Origin: Solirubrobacterales bacterium
Lineage (GTDB): Bacteria > Actinomycetota > Thermoleophilia > Solirubrobacterales > Solirubrobacteraceae
NCBI GenBank assembly: GCA_003157595.1
Contig: PMKB01000100.1
Location: 1-6,355, forward strand
Length of the DNA: 6,355 nucleotides
Reading direction: 5' to 3'
The translations under genes were made by a program, and so were the position numbers. Shown piece by piece: positions 1-5,281 of the stretch. Under the pieces are notes generated by a model. It was given only the letters and a program-made list of their open reading frames with translations, searched no databases and was not told the origin of the DNA. How positions within the stretch are numbered: position 1 is the stretch's first letter; each line of letters starts with the position of its first letter.

Positions 1-60
1 GCGTGTTAGCAACACTCTCGCCGACGGCCGGGCCGTCCGCTCGTCGCCGCCCGTGTCCCA

Positions 61-94
61 CGCCTGAGCGCGACGCGGCAGCCGCCTGAGCGCG
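61..94. repeat. Perfect 12-bp direct repeat, 22-bp period
   Basis: The sequence CGCCTGAGCGCG occurs at 61-72 and again, exactly, at 83-94. The 22-bp offset is close to two helical turns, so both copies would face the same side of the DNA. It is the leftmost of several repeat pairs in the non-coding left end. A role as a protein-binding site is inference; chance is possible in GC-rich DNA. Confidence 0.55.
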
Positions 95-110
95 GGCTTC
101 GCCGGCCCGA

Positions 111-130
111 CTGTGGCGCACTGTGGCGCA
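111..130. repeat. Tandem 10-bp repeat CTGTGGCGCA (candidate recombinase arm site)
   Basis: Two exact abutting copies of CTGTGGCGCA lie at 111-120 and 121-130. The same motif returns as a second pair at 295-315. Short direct repeats in pairs on both sides of a tRNA-derived core are typical of the arm-type sites bound by the N-terminal domain of tyrosine integrases. The repeats are seen directly; the function is inferred. Confidence 0.6.
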
Positions 131-152
131 CCCGCCGCAAGTCGCGGCGAAA

Positions 153-236
153 AGCCCGCCGTTACTGGGCGAAACCAATACCGCTACCGGGATTCGAACC
201 CGCCTGGGGAGCCGTAGCGGCGGGCTATTTCGCCCA
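153..236. repeat. Nested inverted repeats around a tRNA-like T-arm
   Basis: Three stems are nested here. TGGGCGAAA (166-174) pairs with TTTCGCCCA (228-236), CCGCTAC (181-187) with GTAGCGG (214-220), and CGGG (188-191) with CCCG (199-202) around a 7-nt loop. On the minus strand that loop reads TTCGAAT, exactly like a tRNA T-loop in its stem. A further 9-bp repeat, AGCCCGCCG (153-161) with CGGCGGGCT (218-226), crosses the outer stem in pseudoknot order and overlaps the middle one, so the structures compete. I could not fit a full cloverleaf, so this is not called a tRNA. It may be a tRNA-derived att remnant, a structured RNA or a binding site. Confidence 0.55.
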
Positions 237-250
237 TTGTCCGGCGTTTC

Positions 251-278
251 AACCGCTGGGCAACCGCTCAAAGCCGCT
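251..278. repeat. Helically phased AACCGCT repeats
   Basis: AACCGCT occurs at 251-257 and 262-268, with the variant AAGCCGCT at 271-278, giving spacings of about 10-11 bp. Such phasing is usual where several copies of a small protein bind side by side, for example an excisionase near an att site. The repeats are visible; the binding role is speculative. Confidence 0.4.
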
Positions 279-294
279 GGGAATCCGAGCTCGA

Positions 295-315
295 CTGTGG
301 CACAACTGTGGCGCA
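295..315. repeat. Second CTGTGG repeat pair (candidate recombinase arm site)
   Basis: CTGTGGCACA at 295-304 and CTGTGGCGCA at 306-315 repeat the motif seen at 111-130, with an 11-bp period. Having the same 10-mer as two close pairs about 185 bp apart makes chance unlikely and supports a shared binding protein, most plausibly a tyrosine integrase. From here to 496 I see nothing else I can name. Confidence 0.6.
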
Positions 316-496
316 CTCTGTCGCTAATCGCCGCCCGACGCAGGTCGACACTGAGCGGCGTCGGTCAACCCCGGCGCGCCCGATACCCGCGCGAGTCGCA
401 GTGCCTACCCCGATCTCGTGGCCCTCGGCGGCGGCATCGGTCGTTTGATCGGCGCGTCAGCCCTGCAAGACACACCGGCGCACGACCGACGCGTGA

Positions 497-537
497 TCAT
501 AATCCGCGTGTCGGCGGTTCGAGTCCCTCTTCCGGCA
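497..537 (+). other. 3' half of a CAU-anticodon tRNA gene (probable att core)
   Basis: The bases align with tRNA positions 33 to 73: T33 (497), anticodon CAT (498-500), A37-A38, anticodon 3' stem (503-507), variable loop (508-512), T-stem and loop GGCGG-TTCGAGT-CCCTC (513-529), acceptor 3' strand TTCCGGC (530-536) and discriminator A (537). No CCA is encoded. The 5' half is absent: no D-arm or matching GCCGGAA acceptor strand lies upstream. The T-stem has a C-C mismatch (515/527). The anticodon stem also pairs poorly with the bases upstream of 497, as expected if identity starts at the anticodon loop. A 3' half beginning there is the typical core carried by elements that integrate into tRNA genes. 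The CAU anticodon suggests Met, but Ile2 is possible. Confidence 0.7.
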
Positions 538-599
538 TGACGAAAAAGCCTGGAAAATGAGGGTCATTGGGTCTCGATCGACCGCTCGGAGAGGCCAGT

Positions 600-620
600 G
601 GGTACCGAACGGGTACCGAA
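600..620. repeat. Direct repeat GGGTACCGAA x2, 11-bp period
   Basis: GGGTACCGAA occurs at 600-609 and again at 611-620, separated by one base, 62 bp beyond the tRNA 3' half. With the CTGTGG pairs on the other side, it gives the core repeat pairs on both flanks, as in lambda-type attP sites. A looser relative, GTACCGTAGCGAA, follows near 655. Binding function is inferred. Confidence 0.55.
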
Positions 621-689
621 GCTTGCATCGAGTGGAGCCACGACAGACACCGTCGTACCGTAGCGAACCGTTCCGACACCGCCTGCGCT

Positions 690-1520
690 CTACTCCGCGC
701 GGGCTTGGGTCAGGCGGGCCACGAGTGGTGCACGAGCGGCCTCGAACTCCTCGTCGCTCAGGCCCCCGGCATCCCGAAGCTTGATCAGGCGCTCGAGTTG
801 TTCGATTGGATCGTCAGGGCTGGTCGACGACGTGGCAGCGGCTTGCGCCGCTCCTCGCCGCTCCCGTATTGCACTGAAGACACGCGAGAGCCGAATGCGG
901 ATTGCGTCGGGCGTGTCCGCAGTCGTGTGCAAGAAGAGCTCGCTAGACGCGGTTTGAAGGCAAATAACCGTGTCCACCTTCGTGCGCGTCGTGAGTAGGT
1001 TCAACGCAGACGCAATCAGCATCCCCTCAGTAGCGCCCTGGGCTCCGAAGCCACCACCGATGAAGCCGCCTCCCTTTCGATGCGCTCCCGGGCCGCCTAT
1101 CTCAAACGAGGCAATGTCTCCATACGGCACGGTACAGATCAGCACCCCCTCGCTCGAGAGCAAGTCGAGCGAGGCCGTGCGAAACCTCATGTCGACTTTC
1201 GTGCCGGCGCGAGCTCCGAGACCGTACCCGCCAAGCACCGCGCATCGCTCAAGGACGGCGACGGTGTCTCGAGCGACAATGGCGCTAGCAGGGACCGGTG
1301 GCGCCTCCGTCGGTATCTCCCTTGGCTTCACGTCTTCGCGCGGCTTGCCTGTCCAGGCCCGGCCTCCCCAATAGCGGGCACGACCTGCATCGGCGGGATC
1401 CGGATACCAGCCGGCCGGAACCCACGGCTCGAGCAGGGGATCCTGCCAGCCACACGCGCCGCAGGGCGATGCCCCCGAAACGTACCCCTTCGCGTTGCAT
1501 CTGGGGCAACGGTCCGCCAT
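690..1520 (-). CDS. Zinc-ribbon / DUF2510 / PH-like / SHOCT domain protein
   Basis: This gene encodes a 276-residue protein with a mosaic architecture common in Actinobacteria. Residues 5-23 form a CxxC...CxxC zinc ribbon (C5, C8, C20, C23). Residues 35-57 are a DUF2510 motif (PAGWYPDP...RYWGGRAWT). Residues about 95-220 look like a beta-rich PH-like domain interrupted by a glycine-rich loop (145-160). Residues 238-270 are a SHOCT helix-turn-helix (L..L..L.DAGGLSDEEFE). There is no clear membrane segment, apart from a mildly hydrophobic stretch near 165-176, so it may be cytosolic or membrane-associated. These families have no settled biochemical role; SHOCT and DUF2510 are thought to mediate oligomerisation or membrane tethering. 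The ATG lacks a strong Shine-Dalgarno. The C-terminal SHOCT resembles the orphan fragment at 4485-4592 but clearly differs in sequence. Confidence 0.88.
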   Translation of the reverse strand: MADRCPRCNAKGYVSGASPCGACGWQDPLLEPWVPAGWYPDPADAGRARYWGGRAWTGKPREDVKPREIPTEAPPVPASAIVARDTVAVLERCAVLGGYGLGARAGTKVDMRFRTASLDLLSSEGVLICTVPYGDIASFEIGGPGAHRKGGGFIGGGFGAQGATEGMLIASALNLLTTRTKVDTVICLQTASSELFLHTTADTPDAIRIRLSRVFSAIRERRGAAQAAATSSTSPDDPIEQLERLIKLRDAGGLSDEEFEAARAPLVARLTQARAE

Positions 1521-1655
1521 TCACCGATGCTAGTCCACCACGGCCGCGTCCGCCACTGCTAGCGGCCAGTGTTAGATCACACGGGCCGGCGTGTAGCGGC
1601 ATAACGGCGGATCGCGCTCAATGGTCGAACACGCGCTGGTTGCCCTGGCCGCTTG

Positions 1656-1778
1656 TCACAACCGATCCTGTAGCTCGCAGATCAGAGCGCGCGCGTCTTC
1701 GGTCATTGCGTCGTCGGCCTGATCAGCGGTGTCAAGCCCGCGCCTCGCGGATCGGATCCCTCGCTTGATCTCTCCCGT
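1656..1778 (-). pseudogene. Possible small gene remnant, unknown family
   Basis: On the minus strand 40 codons are open between a TGA (1779-1781) and a TGA (1656-1658). They read like real protein: acidic, leucine-rich and probably helical, ending LICELQDRL. The only ATG is at 1706, which would leave a 16-residue peptide. Just upstream, in another frame (about 1780-1815), the translation reads ERGRRLIKLVNGR, which would join smoothly after one frameshift. This looks like the C-terminus of a decayed small helical gene, but no family is recognised and chance cannot be excluded for so short a frame. Confidence 0.25.
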
Positions 1779-2328
1779 TCACGAGCTTGATTAGCCTCCG
1801 GCCCCGCTCGGTGTCAAGAGCTGGGCTGCGCCCGCGCGTGCCGCGCGCCCCTGGCGAGGCAGCAATTGACAGCGCTCCGCCTTCGGCTGTTCATCATCAA
1901 CCCCGCTCTCCATACGATCGGTCCCACGGGCCGACATAGATGCCTCAACGCCTCGAGCTGATGCGGTCAAGCCCGCCTAGCCGAGCCGGCGGAGTCATTA
2001 ACGTCCCGCGCGGTCTTGAGGCGAGCTGGCCCCGAAGCTCCGCCACCATCCGACCTGCCGGGCCGGAGCGAGATCCCGACTCGCGCGCGGCGCAAATGCC
2101 AGGTCCAACCGATCACCGGCGCTGTGCTGCCGGGCGTGGTGCACGAAGCTTCTCTTCGGTTTGGCCCGTGCGCGGTGTCCGGCCACACCGCGACAAATTG
2201 ACCCGACGAGAGGCAACTCAGCCCGGTCGGGCAATCCGTGTCGTGTTTTAGCTTCTCAACGCGTGGACGATCGCGCGCGATGTATGTAAGGTTGAGCCCA
2301 GGCTGGCAAGGGGTCCAGTGCTCCCAGC

Positions 2329-2333
2329 GGAGG
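2329..2333 (+). promoter_or_regulatory. Ribosome binding site for the two-repeat secreted protein
   Basis: GGAGG at 2329-2333 is a good Shine-Dalgarno but sits 13 nt before the ATG at 2347, longer than usual. It still supports 2347 over the in-frame ATG at 2386, which would delete the basic n-region of the signal peptide. Confidence 0.45.
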
Positions 2334-2346
2334 CGCGAATTCAGCG

Positions 2347-3789
2347 ATGGCGGTCAGGGGCACTCGCAGGCGTTGGACGGCACGAATGTCTGTGTTCGGC
2401 GCTCTGCTCGTTGGAGCTGCCGCGTTGCTCTTGGGCTCTTCAGCGCTAGCCGACCCGACGTTCGGGGTCATGAACGCGTCGGGCGGCATCTACTGGCGCT
2501 CCGCGCCAGACTGGAACACGCCGGAAGCAGTCGCCGGCAATGGCTTCTATCCAAACACCATCATCGCCGTCCACTGCTATCAGAGCGGGGCGGGGAACGT
2601 GCCTGGTTCCACGGACAGCATGTGGGAGCAGGCCACCGACGTGGGCGGCTCCGGCACCGGCAGCGGCTGGATCAACGAGCACTTCATCAACGACGGCGCA
2701 GCCATCAACCAGCCCTCCCCCGGCGTTCCCGCCTGCAGCACACCACCACCGACGACGACTACCACGACCACATCTACTGCCACGCCCACACCGGCCAGCC
2801 TCGTCTACACGATCGACAATGCCGATGGCGGCATCTACTTCCGCAACTCGCCCCACTGGGCCGATACGTCCCAAACACCCGGGGTCGGCGTGTACAACGG
2901 CGACCAAGTGCGCCTGATTTGTTCCGGGTCCGGCGACGTAATTGGCCCCTACAACAACACGGCTTGGAGCTATGTTACGAACCTGTCGCGCAGTGTCGGC
3001 AGCGGCTGGGTGAGCGAACACTTCATCGATGACAAGGCACCGAACGACGCTTGGCCGACTGGCGACTCACCGTGCGCGGCGAACATCCCCGGCTCAGCAA
3101 CATCGGGCGGCGCCAGCCCGAGCAGTCCGACAGCCGGCACTCCACCATCCGGTGGGAACCCTACGTCATCTGGGCCCACGTCGGCCTTTTACTCGCCCAA
3201 CAACTCTCCCAGCGCTGGGCTCAACCCGATCGCGGACCTCAATCTGCCCTATGACCAATGGGCTACGGGTACTTGCTCAGACGATGCAGCCGCGAATATT
3301 CCCATTAGCGTCAGCACCCTCGCCGGCTGGAGCGACGGGCGACTCGGTCCAATCTACGCTCTTGCCGCCGCCTATGCGTCAGGAAGCTCGCTGCGCGAAG
3401 GTCAGTTCCACCGCATCATTCTCTTCGATCCCGGCGATGGAGGCGATTTCAGCGTTTGCGATGCCCACTACAACATCAACGCGCTCCTGGCTGGATGGCT
3501 CAAGTCCAATTCTCAGAATCGCCTCATCGTACTGACTGGCTGTAGCAGCGAGCAGAAGAGAGTTATCGGCCTTCCCACTCCATTCTGTGTCGGCCATTCG
3601 ACGTTTGGCGGTCTATGGAGTTCCTACTTTGCGGGAATCTGGAATCAGCCATTCGCGTGGCAAGCGCAGGTCTGCGACTACGACGGTATGAGCCACGCCG
3701 ATGTACTGACTAACTTCGCCTATATCGTCAATAAGCCGCCCGCGCAAAGTTGCCCAGCTGGGCCACACCTTACGGCTTGGAATCCGTGA
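2347..3789 (+). CDS. Secreted two-repeat SH3-like protein with a possible hydrolase-like C-terminus
   Basis: This gene encodes a 480-residue protein. Residues 1-35 are a signal peptide (RGTRRR n-region, Leu/Ala core, cleavage after A33-L34-A35). Two homologous SH3-like repeats follow, at about 39-121 and 153-233. They share GGIY(W/F)R..P.W and GSGW(I/V).EHFI.D, and each has one Cys in a central strand (C77, C192) and one after the repeat (C130, C243), suggesting one disulfide per repeat. The linkers are low-complexity: Thr/Pro at 132-150 and Ser/Gly/Pro at 244-290. Residues about 290-480 form a compact domain with six cysteines, a GWSDG sequence (S329), IILFDPGD (D361) and DGMSH (H450). That order recalls an alpha/beta-hydrolase elbow, acid and histidine, but the usual first strands are missing. 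I recognise no named family, so enzyme activity is only a hypothesis. SH3-like repeats usually bind cell-wall or surface ligands. Its stop overlaps the next gene's start. Confidence 0.88.
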   Translation: MAVRGTRRRWTARMSVFGALLVGAAALLLGSSALADPTFGVMNASGGIYWRSAPDWNTPEAVAGNGFYPNTIIAVHCYQSGAGNVPGSTDSMWEQATDVGGSGTGSGWINEHFINDGAAINQPSPGVPACSTPPPTTTTTTTSTATPTPASLVYTIDNADGGIYFRNSPHWADTSQTPGVGVYNGDQVRLICSGSGDVIGPYNNTAWSYVTNLSRSVGSGWVSEHFIDDKAPNDAWPTGDSPCAANIPGSATSGGASPSSPTAGTPPSGGNPTSSGPTSAFYSPNNSPSAGLNPIADLNLPYDQWATGTCSDDAAANIPISVSTLAGWSDGRLGPIYALAAAYASGSSLREGQFHRIILFDPGDGGDFSVCDAHYNINALLAGWLKSNSQNRLIVLTGCSSEQKRVIGLPTPFCVGHSTFGGLWSSYFAGIWNQPFAWQAQVCDYDGMSHADVLTNFAYIVNKPPAQSCPAGPHLTAWNP

Positions 3790-4331
3790 TAACGAAACAC
3801 AAGCGACAATCTCGATTGATGGCGGGCTTGGCTGGTGCTGCGGTTTGCTGCCTTGCGACGTTCACAGGCAGCGCACACAGCTCGGCCGCGCCCGCGCGGG
3901 CCACTGGTACAAGAATTGTTGTTGGGCGCGGGATTGCTGGCGTCCAACTGGGCGACCCACAAGCGCGTGTCAGCATCATCCTCGGCAAGCCGGTCTCGGT
4001 CACGGTGCCGAACTGGAACTATGGCGGCCAGCTGCATGGCGCAGTCGAATTCGACTATTGGCACCGCGTGGAGGCCATTTCAACAACGTCGATTGCAGCG
4101 CGTACCAGCCGGGGTATTGGACCTGGTGTGAGTATCCGTCGGTTCAGATCGGTCTATCCCGACGCGAGGTGCCTCGCCGCGCGCCAAGGGACGTGGAAGG
4201 AGATCTGCATCCTTCGTTCGCCCCTGCACAGAAGTTCTGTTGAGACAGATTTTCTCTTCTCAGCGCGGCTGGGCATGGTTGAGATCTTCGCAGTAGACGC
4301 GCTACCGTCGCCCCAAAGCGGCATGAGCTAG
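3786..4331 (+). CDS. Small exported protein with BamE-like duplicated half-motifs
   Basis: I chose the GTG at 3786, giving 181 residues. It overlaps the preceding stop as GTGA, keeps a basic n-region (KHKRQSR) before a hydrophobic core (about 11-28), and gives a signal peptide ending near the Ala-rich stretch at 34-39. The TTG at 3750 and the ATG at 3819 are alternatives; the latter would lose the basic segment. There is no strong ribosome site, which fits translational coupling. The mature protein contains I.GVQLGDPQA.V...LGKP (50-69) and a second I..GVSIRRFRSVYPDARC (111-129). This is the G(V/I)xLG...V...LG.P style of BamE/SmpA-like folds, common in uncharacterised exported actinobacterial proteins. 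C129 and C141 probably form a disulfide. Function is unknown; co-translation suggests it works with the upstream secreted protein. Confidence 0.8.
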   Translation: MITKHKRQSRLMAGLAGAAVCCLATFTGSAHSSAAPARATGTRIVVGRGIAGVQLGDPQARVSIILGKPVSVTVPNWNYGGQLHGAVEFDYWHRVEAISTTSIAARTSRGIGPGVSIRRFRSVYPDARCLAARQGTWKEICILRSPLHRSSVETDFLFSARLGMVEIFAVDALPSPQSGMS

Positions 4332-4385
4332 CCTGACCCCACAGCGGCTGTCGCGCCAATCCTCGACGCGGCGCCTCTGTGAGCG

Positions 4386-4481
4386 GAGACTGCGAAGCGC
4401 GCCTCAGCCGGACCCGACAGACATGTGCGGGGTCAAGGTGGCTCGCACCGCCGTCCAAAGCGGCGAGACTGCGAATCGCGC
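4386..4481. repeat. 17-bp direct repeat with one mismatch
   Basis: GAGACTGCGAAGCGCGC at 4386-4402 and GAGACTGCGAATCGCGC at 4465-4481 match at 16 of 17 bases, 79 bp apart. The right copy ends three bases before the stop codon of the orphan SHOCT fragment. The pair sits in the short gap between the plus-strand secreted pair and the minus-strand element genes, so it may mark a rearrangement junction or a binding site. Nothing else is recognised between 4332 and 4484. Confidence 0.55.
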
Positions 4482-4484
4482 GCG

Positions 4485-4592
4485 TCACAGTCGGCCGAGC
4501 AACTCGGCCTTCTTGGTCCCGAATTCGCCTTCGGTTAGAACGCCGGCGTCGCCGAGTTCTGCAAGCTGGCGAATCTGATCAAGCGGGCTAGT
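4485..4592 (-). pseudogene. Orphan SHOCT-domain C-terminus
   Basis: The last 35 codons before the TGA at 4485-4487 encode a clear SHOCT domain: PLDQI..L.ELGDAGVLTEGEF..KK.ELLGRL. Upstream the same frame stays open to 5285, but from about 4703 on that frame is only the shadow of the integrase. In the 110 bases between, the translation is not recognisable, and other frames meet stops (for example at 4669). No start codon with a ribosome site belongs to it. It is therefore the tail of a gene whose body was lost, abutting the broken end of the integrase. It shares the SHOCT signature with the intact gene at 690-1520 but is too divergent to be a recent copy. Confidence 0.6.
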
Positions 4593-4702
4593 ACTCGGAG
4601 CAGACACTGGACTGTGGTCGCAGGGAATTCCGCGTCCGCTGCCAAAGGCATGTACGCGTTCATGACCCCTAGAAGCTGCCCACGAATGTCCACAGCCCCC
4701 TC

Positions 4703-5242
4703 TCAACTTCGAGAATCGCCGTCCCGGCATGCGTCGTCGAGTTGGCCGATCTCCTCGACTGAGAGCACGTCGACGTCGCCGGATCCGCGCACCGGCTGAC
4801 GCTCGGCGCCGGCGCCTGGGTTCCCCGACAGGCCATGGGTTCGTTGCGCGCGCCCAAAGATCGAGTGCAGTTGCGCCAGGTACTTGTTGATCGTCCGCGG
4901 CCGAAGACGCCGCTCGGCTACCAGCGCGGCGCGGAATCGAGCGATATCCCGCGCCGTCACGGCCTCGATCGCAACGCCTCCGAAGACCGGCAGCAGGATG
5001 TTGCGCAGGACCCGTTCGTAGTCGCGCACCGTCGAGGCACGCCGCGCGCGGTCCTCTCGCATGTAGCGCAACCATTCCGCAGCCGCTTCTTCGAAGGTCA
5101 CCGGCACGCTCGCCCTCAGCGCTGATCCGGGGACGCGACGACGTTCCTCGATGACGATCTCGTCGAGTGCGAGTTGCGCTCCGCGCTTGGTCAGGTACCC
5201 GTCGCGCGGTTGCCCGCGATCCGTCCTTCGAATTGACTGCAA
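4703..5242 (-). pseudogene. int: Tyrosine recombinase (integrase), catalytic domain missing
   Basis: This 179-residue frame carries the N-terminal part of a phage-type tyrosine integrase. Residues about 15-28 (GYLTKRGAQLAL) resemble the end of the arm-binding domain. Residues about 48-145 are the SAM-like core-binding domain (TFEEAAAEWL, STVRDYERVLR, VTARDIARF, RTINKYLAQLHSIF), followed by LSVEEIGQL, which normally opens the catalytic domain. The frame then stops at 4703, so all R-K-H-R-H-Y catalytic residues are absent; intact relatives are about 350-420 residues. The N-terminus is also short: the first usable codon is a TTG at 5242, and an in-frame TAG lies seven codons upstream, so about 25 residues of the arm-binding domain are lacking or frameshifted. 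It lies 39 bp after the relaxase stop, the usual order in actinobacterial conjugative elements. It cannot be an active recombinase. Confidence 0.85.
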
Positions 5243-5281
5243 CCCGCATGATCTGGTGATCTAGCGATCTCGCCGCCGCGG

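Larger units (their letters stand above)
1521..2346. other. Intergenic stretch without a convincing gene
   Basis: About 825 bp lie between the divergent starts of the SHOCT gene and the secreted-protein gene. The open frames here translate to Arg/Pro/Ser-rich sequence without domain signals. A short palindrome, GTGT-6nt-ACAC, lies at 1569-1582, about 50 bp upstream of the SHOCT start. TCAAGCCCGC occurs near 1733 and again near 1967. Promoters for both flanking genes should lie here, but I cannot place a -35/-10 pair with confidence. The one protein-like stretch is listed separately (1656-1778). Confidence 0.6.

Noticed and set aside
2..67. Open frame entering from the left edge and stopping at 67
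   Set aside because: Only 21 codons are visible, with no recognisable motif. It could be the C-terminus of an upstream gene, but nothing in the window supports a call.
353..540. Plus-strand stretch with YPDLVALGGGIGRLIGASAL ending in VRVPLPA
   Set aside because: Looks protein-like for about 30 residues, but its end is simply the sense translation of the tRNA 3' half. It has no start site and no recognisable family.
123..560. Plus-strand open frame of 145 codons across the repeat region
   Set aside because: Arg/Ser/Pro-rich translation with no domain. It includes TGIRTR, another typical artefact of reading across a T-arm-like sequence.
640..656. Hairpin ACGAC-7nt-GTCGT downstream of the SHOCT gene as a terminator
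   Set aside because: Five base pairs and no T-run; too weak to call a terminator.
497..679. Minus-strand open frame ending in EEGLEPPTRGL
   Set aside because: That ending is the translation of the antisense of the tRNA T-arm, a well-known source of false proteins. The rest has no domain character.
1866..1871. TTGACA as a -35 box for the secreted-protein operon
   Set aside because: No acceptable -10 hexamer at 16-18 bp, and it lies nearly 480 bp from the start codon.
2238..3032. Large alternative open frames within the secreted-protein gene
   Set aside because: They are Arg/His/Gly-rich shadows of a gene with a clear signal peptide and internal repeats.
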